Shown piece by piece: positions 42,387 to 51,606 of a stretch of DNA of 64,000 nucleotides. Each line of letters starts with the position of its first letter. Positions within the stretch are counted from its first letter, which is position 1. The translations under genes and the position numbers were made by a program. Origin of the DNA: Cohnella hashimotonis (GTDB taxonomy: Bacteria; Bacillota; Bacilli; Paenibacillales; Paenibacillaceae); contig NZ_JAGRPV010000001.1 in assembly GCF_030014955.1 (NCBI RefSeq), positions 3,968,001 through 4,032,000 of the forward strand, written 5' to 3'. A model generated the notes under the pieces. The model was given only the letters and a program-made list of their open reading frames with translations. It searched no databases and had not been told where the DNA came from.

Positions 42387-42425
42387 AAAAAAAAGCGCGA
42401 TCAGCTCATGGATGACTGATCGCGC
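42387..42425 (-). terminator. Intrinsic terminator between the two binding-protein genes
   Basis: GCGCGATCAG pairs with CTGATCGCGC; on the minus strand followed by eight T. Confidence 0.85.
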
Positions 42426-42489
42426 AAAGTTGGCAAATCATGATGGAAAGCGAAGTCGTAGTAAAAGATATTTTAGAAGTTCATATCAA

Positions 42490-44040
42490 TCAGTCCAGCG
42501 GCCTGACCACGCCGCCGCCGCCGTAGACGTCGCCGCCGATGCCCGGATCGAACTGCCCCTTCGGGTTCAGTTTGATCTTTTGCAGCATGTCGTTCCCTTT
42601 TTCCTCGTATTCTTTGAGCGCTTGCTTGACGGACAGCTTACCGCTCAGCACCTGCTGGAATTCGCTGCTGCCCAGCTGATTGATGAAGTTCAGGTTCGGA
42701 CGCTCCTGCAGCAGCTTGGCATCGGCAAGCGATTGCTGCGGTGCCGGCTGGAGCTGCGTGAACGCGTTGATGTTATAGTTCATGCCGTCGCGCGGCTTGA
42801 TAAACGACTTGCGGGCCGTCATTTCGTAGCTGCTGCGGGACTTGAGCTTCGCCCAGTCTTCGCCGTTCATGAACTTGACGAACGCCCAGGCATCGTCCGG
42901 GTTGGCGGCCTTCGCGTTGATGCTCGTGAGCGCGCTCAGCGTAATGTTCGTGCCGATGCCCGGCGCTTCGTTGATAAATTGCGGCACCGTCACGACATCC
43001 CAGTCGAGCTTCGTCATCTTCAGCTTTTCATAGTTTTTGTTGTAGGTCTCAAGGTCGTTCAGCATGTAATACTGACCGAGCACCATCGCCATCTTGCCGG
43101 AGAAGAAGAGCTGGTTCTGGTACGGGTTGTAGACCTGGTTGCCGTCGCCGCCGGCGACTTCTTTGTTCTGGGCCTCGTAAATCTTCTGCATGTCTTCCTG
43201 GGTCGGTACGACGTGCTTTTTGTACAAATCGGAGATCGTCGTCCATACCTTTTCCCATTGCGGCGTGTTTACGAGCATTTTTTCGCCTTTCTCATCGTAT
43301 ACGCGCAGGCCCAGCGGCGCGGCATACTGCGTCATGTCGGAGAAGCCGTCGCTCGCTCCCCATTGGTTGAAGGAGAAGCCGAACGTCGCGTCCTTGCCCC
43401 CCTTGCCGTCTCCGAAGCGCTTGGCCAGCGTGATCACATCATCCCAGCTCATGCCGTCATGCGGCGGCTCTATGTTGTTTTTCTGGAACAGCGTCTTGTT
43501 GTAGAACAGCGCCGAAGGCACGAACGTCGGCGTCAGCGCATACAGTTGGTTGTCGCCGACCTGTTTGATGCCGTCGATGACCGATGGCACGTAATCGGTC
43601 AGATCGATCTTGTCTTCCTTGATGAGCGGATCGAGCGGCTTGAGCATGTTTTCCTGGACGAGCTGGCTCAGCATCGCCGTCGAGTCGACGATCATGACGT
43701 CGACCGGGTTCGCGCCCGTCATGATTTCTTTAACTTTTGCGAGCTGGTCGACGTTTTGCTGCTTGTCGGGCTGCTCGAATTGCTGCTCCGTCCAGTCGAT
43801 CGCGGGAACGAGCTCGATATCGATATTTTTATGCGTATATTCGAAAAGATCGGTGTACTGCTGGCGATAATACGATTCGTCCTGCGAGCTGCCGTACATC
43901 ATTCCGATACGCAGCGTACGGCGATTGTTCGGATCGTCCTCGTTCTTGTCGTTGCAAGCCGCCAGCAGCGGCACGAGCAAGCTTAGCGTCAGGCCGCCGG
44001 CCACGACACGTCTAACTGTTCTCTTTCTTTGGTCCATCAT
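42490..44040 (-). CDS. Extracellular solute-binding lipoprotein A
   Basis: A 516-residue lipoprotein with lipobox LAAC near residue 28 and the type-1 sugar-binding fold (RRTLRIGMMYGSSQDESYYRQQYTDLFEYTH; GMSWDDVITLAKRF; PDDAWAFVKFMNGED). It is homologous to binding lipoprotein B across its length. Its start overlaps the stop of the ATPase-AbrB gene by four bases (ATGA), so translation is coupled to the export machinery. No sugar permease or LacI/AraC regulator is nearby. Confidence 0.9.
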   Translation of the reverse strand: MMDQRKRTVRRVVAGGLTLSLLVPLLAACNDKNEDDPNNRRTLRIGMMYGSSQDESYYRQQYTDLFEYTHKNIDIELVPAIDWTEQQFEQPDKQQNVDQLAKVKEIMTGANPVDVMIVDSTAMLSQLVQENMLKPLDPLIKEDKIDLTDYVPSVIDGIKQVGDNQLYALTPTFVPSALFYNKTLFQKNNIEPPHDGMSWDDVITLAKRFGDGKGGKDATFGFSFNQWGASDGFSDMTQYAAPLGLRVYDEKGEKMLVNTPQWEKVWTTISDLYKKHVVPTQEDMQKIYEAQNKEVAGGDGNQVYNPYQNQLFFSGKMAMVLGQYYMLNDLETYNKNYEKLKMTKLDWDVVTVPQFINEAPGIGTNITLSALTSINAKAANPDDAWAFVKFMNGEDWAKLKSRSSYEMTARKSFIKPRDGMNYNINAFTQLQPAPQQSLADAKLLQERPNLNFINQLGSSEFQQVLSGKLSVKQALKEYEEKGNDMLQKIKLNPKGQFDPGIGGDVYGGGGVVRPLD

Positions 44041-44924
44041 GCGGATTCCCCCTCGTTTGATTTGGGTGCGCGGATGACGATCTTGTCTCCGTCGAACTCC
44101 ATCGTTGCCTTGTCGCCGATCTCAAGCTGCTTCAAATATTCCTTGGGCACCTGCAGCCGTCCGACGCGGTCGACGACGACGAACGCTTCGTGGACGTCGT
44201 CGTTCACGCCTACGCCGTTAAGCGGCGGCGCGCCGTCCAAATTCGGATTGCGCTTGATGAACTCGGTGCTCGTCAGTCCGTCGCGAATCGCGACGACGCG
44301 GTCGACCTTGCCGGCCAGCGACAGATCGTGCGTAACGATGACGATCGTCAGGCCCAGCTCGCGGTTGAACTTGCGGAAGATGTCCATGATGATATCGGAC
44401 GTCCGCGAGTCGACCGAGCCCGTCGGCTCGTCGGCGAGCAGCATTTTCGGGCGATTGGACAGCGAGATCGCGATCGCGACCCGCTGCTGCTCCCCGCCCG
44501 AAAGCTGCGTCAGCTTGTTATGCATCCGGTCCTTGAGGCCGACCCACTCCAGCAGCTGCTTGGCGTAAACCCGGTCGACCTTGCCGTTAAACATCATCGG
44601 CATCTCCACGTTCTCGAGCGCCGACAAGTACGGCAGCAGATTGCGTGCGTTGTTCTGCCAGATGAAGCCGACCGTCTCGCGCTTGTACTTCACCAGATCA
44701 TGGTCGGTAACCTTGAGCAGATCCCAGGGTCCAACCCGCACCTGGCCGGCGGACGGCCGGTCCAAGCCGCCCAGGATGTTGAGCAGCGTCGACTTCCCGC
44801 TGCCGCTGTTGCCGATGATCGCCATCATCTCGCCGTCCTTGACGGACAGGTTGAGCCCTTGCAGGGCGACGACCTCCAGATCGTCGGTCTTGTAAATTTT
44901 CACGAGTCCTTCGCAATCGATCAT
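44037..44924 (-). CDS. ABC ATPase (MacB/LolD type) fused to an AbrB-like domain
   Basis: A 295-residue nucleotide-binding protein. Walker A is GNSGSGKST (38-46), signature LSGGEQQR, Walker B MLLADEPTGSVD, H-loop VTHD: a complete MacB/LolD-class ATPase for FtsX-type permeases. After the ATPase core, residues 247-290 (HEAFVVVDRVGRLQVPKEYLKQLEIGDKATMEFDGDKIVIRAPK) form an AbrB/SpoVT-like swapped-hairpin domain, normally a DNA-binding dimer. Here it may dimerise or regulate the ATPase. It overlaps the binding-lipoprotein A gene by four bases and follows the permease gene with three bases between. Confidence 0.9.
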   Translation of the reverse strand: MIDCEGLVKIYKTDDLEVVALQGLNLSVKDGEMMAIIGNSGSGKSTLLNILGGLDRPSAGQVRVGPWDLLKVTDHDLVKYKRETVGFIWQNNARNLLPYLSALENVEMPMMFNGKVDRVYAKQLLEWVGLKDRMHNKLTQLSGGEQQRVAIAISLSNRPKMLLADEPTGSVDSRTSDIIMDIFRKFNRELGLTIVIVTHDLSLAGKVDRVVAIRDGLTSTEFIKRNPNLDGAPPLNGVGVNDDVHEAFVVVDRVGRLQVPKEYLKQLEIGDKATMEFDGDKIVIRAPKSNEGESA

Positions 44925-44927
44925 GGA

Positions 44928-47822
44928 TTAGCGCTCCTCTCCCAGCTTGACGGCCTGATGGACGCGCAAGCGGCGGATATGGGTGACCAGCATCAGTACG
45001 CCGATCAGCATCATGAAGCCGACGACGATATACAGGCGATAGGTGTCCGTCTGCTCGAAAATGACGCGGAACGGCGGCACTTGTCCGGCCGTGTTGTCCG
45101 TTGTCTGCAGGAACGGCAGGAACAGCAGGCTCGCAAGCTTGCCGATGCCGATTCCGAGTCCGATCGACAATCCGGCCGTGAATACCTGCTCGAGCAGCAG
45201 CATGCCGGTCAGCTGGCGCCGGGACAATCCCATCGCGCGCAGGATGCCGATCTGCACGATCCGTCCCGACAGGTTAAAGAACCAGTACAGGATGTAACCG
45301 GACAGCGTGACGATGATCGTGACCATGAATCCGAGGCTGAGGATGCCGAACACGCCGCCCCGGGCCGGATGCTTGCTCTGCGCGATCAGGTCGCTGCGCG
45401 CGTCGGAGATCGACGCGATCTCCACGCCCTTCTCCTGCAGCGCCGGGATGAGCGGCGCCGTCTTGGCGTCGGGCTCCATCTTGAGCCAGACGTCGTAAGG
45501 CATGAGCGGCATATTGTCGTACAGGTAATCCAGGTTCGCGACCAGGAACGGGGATTCGTCCGGGTACTGCGCCGGCCAGTAGGGCAGCGACGCCGCGATG
45601 ATGAACGGAATCTTCTGATCCTGCAGGATCGCGTCGATCTGGTCGCCAGGCTTCAGGTTGTACTTTTTGGCCAGGTTGCTGGAAACGAGCGCATAACCCG
45701 CCGATCTGCCCATGACGGCCAAGTACTTGTAGAAGCCTGCCGGATACAGGTCCTTGCGGAACCAGGCTACCCGGGCGAAATCGACGTTGTCGATGCCGAC
45801 GACGGTTGCCTGGCCTGCGGTCCGATCCGCTACCGTCAGGCTCGCCTTCGCTTGCAGCACGCGGGCTGCATGGACCACGCCGGGCAGATGCCGGAATGTC
45901 TCGAACGGCGGCTCGTTGTAGTTGATCTTGGACGGCACCGGGCGCGATTGGCCGCCGCCAGAACCTCCGCCCGAACCTCCGCCGCCGGAACCGCCTCCCG
46001 AGCCACCGCCGCCGCTTCCTCCGCCGGAGCCGCCGCCAGAGCCGCCGGAGGGCTGAGACACTTCGGCGTTGCCTTCCCAGGCAGCCGAGACGACGACGTC
46101 CGCGCCGTGCTTGTAGAGGATGCGCTCCTCCGAATTGAGCCCGATCGTGCGGGCCGCCGATGCGTTGTATACGCCGAGGCCGAGCGTCAGAATGAGCAGG
46201 ATCATGAGCGGGTAGTAAGACTTGGCGGACCGCGACAGCTGCGTCAGCGTCAAGTAGAGCGACACGGGCAGGAACGAGCGCCCCAGCCAGCCGAACAGCG
46301 CCAGCAGCAGCGGGAACAGCCTCAGGAATACGAGCCCCGCCGCGAATATGCTGATCGCCGGCACGAAAAACAAAAACGGCTGCACGTTCAGCTGGTCTGT
46401 CGTCATGCCCGTCTTGAACGAAATCATCTGCCGTTCGTTGAACAGGTACCAGCCGTAAGCCGCCACGCCGACGAGCACGACGTCGAGAAACCAGCGCTGC
46501 CAGAATGGCCTGCGGTCGCCTCGCGCCATCTTGCGCTTGTAGTCGACGATCGACGTGCGGGTGAAGACGAGCGCCGGGATGACGGCCGCCCCGATCGCGA
46601 CGACGACGGCGGCCGCGCCAGCCAGCACGCTGTCGGTCGAGAAGCCGACCGGGATCGACTTGCGGTTGACGAATTCGAGGAATCCGCTCGCCGAGCCGAT
46701 GCTTTTGGCCATGTACCAGCCGATGAACGGTCCCGCGACGAGCGCCACGACGCCAAGCAGGACGCCCTCGAGCAGGAAGAGCAGGAATATCTGCCGCGTT
46801 CCCGCCCCCCGGCTTCGCAGCACCGCGATGTCGGAGCGCTGCTTTTCGAGCGACTGCTGCGCGTTCATCGTAATGAAGTAGAACACCATCGCGATCATCG
46901 GCGCCGCGAGCGTGAACAGCATCGTCTGCAGCTGCACGCTCTGCTTGCGGAATTCGCTAAGCATGTCGGCGAATGAGATGACTACCTGGGTATCCTTGAG
47001 CAGCTGATTGGATTCGATGTCCGCACGCGAGAGCGTATGGGCGAGCGGCGTCAACTGACTCGTCTGGATATTCCGCAGGTCGTAGGCGGAATACCAGGCC
47101 GCGATTTGCAGCGGAATCTTCTGCTGCGCCACCAGATCCTCCAGCATGGCGGGCTCCGCGATGAACAGCGTGCCGAGCAGTGTATCGAGTCCCTGGTACC
47201 AATACGCGGCCGAATCCGCCTTCGGTTTGAAGCTGCCGACGATCTCGACGCGCAGCGTGACGTTCAGGCCGCCGTAGATCGGATACAGGAGCACGTCGCC
47301 GACGTGCAGGTCGAGCCGAAGCATCGCCTCCTCCATCATGACCGCCTGAAGCGTGCCGTCCGAACCGGCCCGGTCCGCGAACCACTTGCCGCCGGCCGTC
47401 TCGACTTGATCCTTGAGGCCGCTGAAAGCCGCGATCGTCATCTTGCGTGTGCGGCTCGCGTCGACCTTGCCCGGATCCTCGGGCTGCACCTCCGCCGAAC
47501 GGATCGACAGGCTCCGCTGATCGGCATCCTTGGGGAAGCCCACGCGCGAAGGCACGTCTTCCTTAATATAGCGGTCGACCGCGGCGAAGTTCGCCGGGTC
47601 GGTCTTGCCGTCGCTCGATTGGTAGCGGAAAAGTAGCGACCCTGCCGGCAGTCCTTCGCTATTCTCCTTCAGCGAGCTCGCGACGACGCGCTTGAGCGCG
47701 CCGTCCGCGTACATCGGGATGCTGGTCGTGAAGGCGACGGCCACGAGCAGCCCCGCCAGCGTGCTGATCGTAAGCCAGCGGGTGTTCCACATTTTGCGAA
47801 ATAAAAACCGGATGAGCGCCAT
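44928..47822 (-). CDS. FtsX-type ABC permease with internal Gly-Ser linker
   Basis: A 964-residue permease with an N-terminal TM, a large extracytoplasmic domain (about 40-280), a three-TM FtsX block (about 290-430), further TMs, a second extracytoplasmic domain (about 625-790) and a C-terminal three-TM FtsX block (MVTIIVTLSGYILYW...GILRAMGLSRRQLTGMLL). This is the double-FtsX layout of MacB-like/LolCE-type mechanotransmitters. Residues 593-624 are only Gly and Ser (45951-46046). Three bases separate it from the adaptor gene upstream and three from the ATPase downstream. Confidence 0.9.
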   Translation of the reverse strand: MALIRFLFRKMWNTRWLTISTLAGLLVAVAFTTSIPMYADGALKRVVASSLKENSEGLPAGSLLFRYQSSDGKTDPANFAAVDRYIKEDVPSRVGFPKDADQRSLSIRSAEVQPEDPGKVDASRTRKMTIAAFSGLKDQVETAGGKWFADRAGSDGTLQAVMMEEAMLRLDLHVGDVLLYPIYGGLNVTLRVEIVGSFKPKADSAAYWYQGLDTLLGTLFIAEPAMLEDLVAQQKIPLQIAAWYSAYDLRNIQTSQLTPLAHTLSRADIESNQLLKDTQVVISFADMLSEFRKQSVQLQTMLFTLAAPMIAMVFYFITMNAQQSLEKQRSDIAVLRSRGAGTRQIFLLFLLEGVLLGVVALVAGPFIGWYMAKSIGSASGFLEFVNRKSIPVGFSTDSVLAGAAAVVVAIGAAVIPALVFTRTSIVDYKRKMARGDRRPFWQRWFLDVVLVGVAAYGWYLFNERQMISFKTGMTTDQLNVQPFLFFVPAISIFAAGLVFLRLFPLLLALFGWLGRSFLPVSLYLTLTQLSRSAKSYYPLMILLILTLGLGVYNASAARTIGLNSEERILYKHGADVVVSAAWEGNAEVSQPSGGSGGGSGGGSGGGGSGGGSGGGGSGGGSGGGQSRPVPSKINYNEPPFETFRHLPGVVHAARVLQAKASLTVADRTAGQATVVGIDNVDFARVAWFRKDLYPAGFYKYLAVMGRSAGYALVSSNLAKKYNLKPGDQIDAILQDQKIPFIIAASLPYWPAQYPDESPFLVANLDYLYDNMPLMPYDVWLKMEPDAKTAPLIPALQEKGVEIASISDARSDLIAQSKHPARGGVFGILSLGFMVTIIVTLSGYILYWFFNLSGRIVQIGILRAMGLSRRQLTGMLLLEQVFTAGLSIGLGIGIGKLASLLFLPFLQTTDNTAGQVPPFRVIFEQTDTYRLYIVVGFMMLIGVLMLVTHIRRLRVHQAVKLGEER
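45951..46046 (-). repeat. Gly-Ser linker-coding repeat in the permease gene
   Basis: 96 bases encode 32 residues in units GGS, GGGS and GGGGS, a tandem GGN/TCN-like repeat that can change length by slippage. It lies between a TM and the second extracytoplasmic domain. Confidence 0.92.
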
Positions 47823-47825
47823 AGC

Positions 47826-48929
47826 TTAAGAGCCTACGACTTTCTGTCCCGGCGTCAGACCTGACAGCACTTCGATATCGGTCGCCGTCTGCTGGCCGAC
47901 CTCGATGTCCACCTCGCGCTTGCTGCCGTCGGCATCGGCGACCTGGACGTAAGTCCTGGCGCCGGCCGTATGCAGCGTCGAGCGCGGGATGACGACCGCG
48001 TCCACCTTGCGGTCGACGACGATGGAGAAGCTGAGCGGCGTGCCCCGCGTCGCCCCGGCCGGCAGCTTCGCGACGGATATCAGCAGATAGTCGCTGAGGT
48101 TCGTGACCTTGGGCCCTTGAGCGCCTCCGCCCCCGCCGCCGCCTTCGGCCTTCGGCACCGGGAGCGATTTGATCTTGCCCTTGACGGCGCCGGCGCTGTT
48201 GATGTCGACCGTCGCCTCCATGCCGACCGCGACCTGCTGCAGATCGTCGGAAGACATCTCGCCGGCGACGATCAGGCTGCTTGGATTCGCGATGACGCAC
48301 AGCGGATCGTATACCTTGATCGCCGCGCCCTCCTGGACGTTGACCGACACGACTGTGCCGGCGAACGGCGCCGTCAGCACGGCGCTGCCGATGTCCGTCT
48401 CCAGGTCGCTGATTTTCTGGCGGGCCTCCTCGAAGGCAATCTGCTTCTGCTCGAACTCGATCGGGTCCATCTCGTCCTTGTCCCGCAGCGTCTGCTTCAT
48501 CTGCAGCTCCTGCTGGCGGAACTGCAGCCGCTGGTCGCGCAATTGCTTTTTCATGTCCTCGACGTCGAGCTCCGCGATCGTTTGGCCGGCCTTCACGACG
48601 TCTCCTGGCTGTATGTACAGCTTTTTAAGACGCATGCCCTCCATTGCTTTGGCGGAATAGTACAGCGTCTTCTCTTGGGTCGATAAAATCTTGCCCGAAC
48701 CGGACACCGTCGTCTCTAGCGTCTTGGTCGTCACTTCGTATTCGGGCTTCTTGGAAATCTCCGGAAGCTGGATCTGCGACAGATCCTCCTCCTCCGGCTC
48801 GTCGGGCAGCAGCGAGCAGCCCGCCACGGCCGTGGACAGGGCGATCGCGGCCAGGATGCCCGCGGCCCGGCGCATGCCGCTTTTCTTTTTAGCCTGCGAC
48901 GAAGACGCCGTCCACCATTTCATAGACAT
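47826..48929 (-). CDS. HlyD/MacA-like adaptor lipoprotein
   Basis: A 367-residue membrane-fusion-type adaptor. Lipobox VAGC near residue 38, a biotinyl-lipoyl-like domain (KLYIQPGDVVKAGQTIAELD), an alpha-helical hairpin (about 125-190), the second half of the lipoyl domain (LTAPFAGTVVSVNVQEGAAI), a beta-barrel and a membrane-proximal domain. A run of seven Gly lies near residue 265. GGAGG is spaced for the ATG at 48929; this start overlaps the upstream ATPase by 41 bases. Confidence 0.9.
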   Translation of the reverse strand: MSMKWWTASSSQAKKKSGMRRAAGILAAIALSTAVAGCSLLPDEPEEEDLSQIQLPEISKKPEYEVTTKTLETTVSGSGKILSTQEKTLYYSAKAMEGMRLKKLYIQPGDVVKAGQTIAELDVEDMKKQLRDQRLQFRQQELQMKQTLRDKDEMDPIEFEQKQIAFEEARQKISDLETDIGSAVLTAPFAGTVVSVNVQEGAAIKVYDPLCVIANPSSLIVAGEMSSDDLQQVAVGMEATVDINSAGAVKGKIKSLPVPKAEGGGGGGGAQGPKVTNLSDYLLISVAKLPAGATRGTPLSFSIVVDRKVDAVVIPRSTLHTAGARTYVQVADADGSKREVDIEVGQQTATDIEVLSGLTPGQKVVGS

Positions 48930-49581
48930 GGTCTGCAACCTCCATAATCGTTGTATCGTGCGTGGTCATGCAGATCGTGACGTTCTCCGTTCGGACGATC
49001 TCCCGGAATACCGCCATGACCTGCGCGGCCATCTGCGAGTCGAGCTCCGCAGTCGGCTCGTCGGCCAGCAGCAAGCTTGGCCGATGCGCGATCGCCTTGG
49101 CGATCGCCACGCGCTGCTGCTCGCCCCCCGACATCTCGAACGGGCGGTGATGCATCCGCTTCGCAAGTCCGACGAGCTCGAGACAGGCGGTCACCCGGGA
49201 CTTCCACTCGCTCCGCGGCTTTTTGGCCATCCGCATCGACAGCTCGACATTCTCGTAGGCGGATAACAAAGGCATGAGGGCGTAGGCTTGGAAAATAAAG
49301 CCGATATCCTTGCGGCGGATCTCCGTCCGCTTGTCGTCGTTCCAGGCGTGAAACGGCTTGCCTTGAAAAAAGATCTCTCCCTCTGTCGGCCTGTCGAGGC
49401 CCCCCATCAAATTCATCAGCGTCGTCTTCCCGGAGCCGGATCGGCCCTTCAGCATGATCAGCTGGTTCGGCTCGAGGGTCAGATTAATGCCCTTCAGCAC
49501 GCGCAGCTTCTGACCGCCGACGTCGAAGGATCGTTCCACGTCCCTGACGCTGAGGAGCGGCTGCCTCTCGGGAACTTCCAT
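48889..49581 (-). CDS. ABC ATPase (MacB/LolD type), first gene of operon
   Basis: A 230-residue ATPase: Walker A GRSGSGKTT (near 42-50), signature MSGGEQQRVAIAKAI, Walker B LLLADEPTAELDSQM, H-loop TTHD. It is the canonical single-domain ATPase for the FtsX-type permease downstream. The operon thus has two ATPases for one double-FtsX permease, which could mean a heterodimer. AGGGAGGAAAGGC precedes the ATG. A TATAAT (49620-49625, minus strand) about 40 bases upstream is the likely -10. Confidence 0.93.
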   Translation of the reverse strand: MEVPERQPLLSVRDVERSFDVGGQKLRVLKGINLTLEPNQLIMLKGRSGSGKTTLMNLMGGLDRPTEGEIFFQGKPFHAWNDDKRTEIRRKDIGFIFQAYALMPLLSAYENVELSMRMAKKPRSEWKSRVTACLELVGLAKRMHHRPFEMSGGEQQRVAIAKAIAHRPSLLLADEPTAELDSQMAAQVMAVFREIVRTENVTICMTTHDTTIMEVADHVYEMVDGVFVAG

Positions 49582-49816
49582 TGCCTTTCCTCCCTCGCTC
49601 TACCATATTACAGTTCAACATTATAACGAGAGGTTTCGCGAAAAAGTTACGTCTTTAGATTAAATTTATGAGAAATCTGAAAAAATGCTGAAAGTTTTTT
49701 CGCTTTGACGTTTTCGCTCGGCCGGCCTTCGTTTTTTTGCCCCGGGACTTTATAAGGAAGGGTATAATTGTGTATCATGAAGAAATAACCTCGCAGCATA
49801 GAAAGGTCGGGTCGCC
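49582..49816. promoter_or_regulatory. Divergent promoter region of the ABC operon and glnS
   Basis: AT-rich. A TATAAT on minus (49620-49625) fits the ABC operon, and a TATAAT on plus (49763-49768) fits glnS; neither has a good -35 at 17 bases, so both may need extra factors. Confidence 0.45.
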
Positions 49817-51499
49817 GTGGACAAAGCCGCCGATAATAAAACTTCTTCTTCCAACTTCATTAAGAACATCGTGATCGACGATCTGGCAGCGGGTCGCGTC
49901 AAGGAAATCGTCACCCGCTTCCCGCCGGAGCCTAACGGCTATCTGCATATCGGCCATGCCAAGTCGATCTGTCTGAACTTCGAGCTCGCGGACGAGTTCA
50001 AGGGCCGCACGAACCTGCGGTTCGACGACACCAATCCTGTCAAGGAGGACGTCGAATACGTCGAATCGATCAAGCAGGACGTCAAATGGCTCGGGTTCGA
50101 TTGGGACGGCCTGTTCTTCGCGTCGGACTATTTCGGCGAAATGTACGAGCGCGCGCTCCTGCTGATCCGCAAGGGACTCGCTTATGTGGACGACCAGTCC
50201 GCCGACGAGATTCGCGAATCGCGCGGCACGCTGACCGAGCCCGGCAAACCAAGCCCTTACCGCGATCGCTCGCCCGAGGATAATCTTGCGCTGTTCGAGC
50301 GCATGAAGAACGGCGAGTTCGCGAACGGGGAAAAGGTGCTGCGCGCCAAGATCGACATGTCGTCGCCGAACGTCAACATGCGCGACCCGGTCATCTACCG
50401 GATCGTGCACGCGCACCATCACAATACGGGCGACGCCTGGGTGATCTATCCGATGTACGCCTTCGCGCACCCGCTCGAAGACGCGATCGAAGGCGTCACC
50501 CACTCGATCTGCACGCTCGAGTTCGAGGACCAGCGTCCGTTCTACGACTGGGTCGTCGCACAGTGCGAGATGCCGAGCGTGCCGCGCCAGTACGAGTTCA
50601 ACCGCCTGAACCTGACCAACACCGTCATGAGCAAGCGCAAGCTTAAGCAGCTCGTGGACGAGAAGGTCGTGGACGGTTGGGACGATCCGCGCATGCCGAC
50701 GATCTCGGGCCTTCGCCGCAAGGGCTATACGCCCGAAGCGATCCGCGCTTTTTGCCGCGAGATCGGGGTCGCCAAGAGCTACGGCGTCGTGGACGAGCGC
50801 ATGCTCGAGCATTTTATCCGCGAGGACCTCAAGCTGAAGGCGCTGCGCACGATGGCGGTCCTGCGGCCGCTCAAGGTCGTCATTACGAACTATCCCGAAG
50901 GACAGACGGAATGGCTCGACGCGGAGAACAACTCGGAGAACGAAGAAATGGGCAGCCGCAGCATTCCGTTCTCCCGGGAGATTTACATCGAGCAGGACGA
51001 CTTCATGGAGGTGCCGCCGGCCAAGTACTTCCGCTTGTTCCCGGGCAACGAGGTGCGCCTCAAGCACGCTTACTTCATCAAATGCGAGGAAGTCGTGAAA
51101 AACGAAGCGGGCGAAGTCGTCGAGCTGCGCTGCACATACGATCCCGAGACGAAGAGCGGCTCCGGCTTCACCGGCCGCAAGGTCAAGGGCACGATTCACT
51201 GGATCGAAGCGTCGCAGGCGGTGCCCGCCGATTTCCGGCTTTACGAGCCGCTCATCCTGGACGAATCGGACGAAGACGACGCCGAGGACAAATCCTTCCT
51301 CGAACGCATCAATCCGCATTCGCTCGAGACGCTGTCCGGGTTCGTCGAGCCGGGCATGAAGGAAGCGGCCGCCCAGGAGAAGTTCCAGTTTTTCCGTCAT
51401 GGCTACTTCAACGTCGACCCGAAGGACAGCGCGCCGGGACGGCCCGCGTTCAACCGGATCGTGTCGCTCAAGAGCTCCTTCGACGCCGCCAAGGCTTGA
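49817..51499 (+). CDS. glnS: Glutaminyl-tRNA synthetase
   Basis: Charges tRNA-Gln directly (560 residues, class Ic). The HIGH motif is in [15 protein letters not shown] (residues 37-50); the KMSKS equivalent is VMSKRKL near residue 273; the C-terminal two-barrel anticodon domain holds [27 protein letters not shown] is the usual acceptor-stem segment. AAAGGTC precedes the GTG start. Most Bacilli use GatCAB amidation for Gln-tRNA, so a direct GlnRS is notable. A long minus-strand frame here is a shadow. Confidence 0.96.
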   Translation: MDKAADNKTSSSNFIKNIVIDDLAAGRVKEIVTRFPPEPNGYLHIGHAKSICLNFELADEFKGRTNLRFDDTNPVKEDVEYVESIKQDVKWLGFDWDGLFFASDYFGEMYERALLLIRKGLAYVDDQSADEIRESRGTLTEPGKPSPYRDRSPEDNLALFERMKNGEFANGEKVLRAKIDMSSPNVNMRDPVIYRIVHAHHHNTGDAWVIYPMYAFAHPLEDAIEGVTHSICTLEFEDQRPFYDWVVAQCEMPSVPRQYEFNRLNLTNTVMSKRKLKQLVDEKVVDGWDDPRMPTISGLRRKGYTPEAIRAFCREIGVAKSYGVVDERMLEHFIREDLKLKALRTMAVLRPLKVVITNYPEGQTEWLDAENNSENEEMGSRSIPFSREIYIEQDDFMEVPPAKYFRLFPGNEVRLKHAYFIKCEEVVKNEAGEVVELRCTYDPETKSGSGFTGRKVKGTIHWIEASQAVPADFRLYEPLILDESDEDDAEDKSFLERINPHSLETLSGFVEPGMKEAAAQEKFQFFRHGYFNVDPKDSAPGRPAFNRIVSLKSSFDAAKA

Positions 51500-51537
51500 T
51501 CCGTTATGCGTTCTCTCGCCACTCAATAATCCGATCC

Positions 51538-51572
51538 AGCCCCTTCGCCGCACCTGCGGCGGGGGCTTTTTC
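51538..51572 (+). terminator. Terminator after glnS
   Basis: AGCCCC and GCCGC pair with GCGGC and GGGGGCT around ACCT; five T follow. Confidence 0.75.
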
Positions 51573-51606
51573 ACTCCGCCTGACCTATATCAAAAGGAGG
51601 TTCATT

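Noticed and set aside
42412..43986. 524-residue plus-strand open frame
   Set aside because: It is antisense to binding lipoprotein A, and its sequence is low-complexity Arg/Val/Leu without a domain.
44190..46976. 928-residue plus-strand open frame
   Set aside because: It is antisense to the ATPase-AbrB and FtsX permease genes, with extreme Arg/His composition typical of a shadow frame.
49775..51574. 599-residue minus-strand open frame
   Set aside because: It is antisense to glnS, which has all class-I synthetase motifs.
50677..51606. Long N-terminal extension of the GH3 frame into glnS
   Set aside because: It runs in another frame over glnS; the ribosome binding site and lipoprotein signal set the start at 51607.
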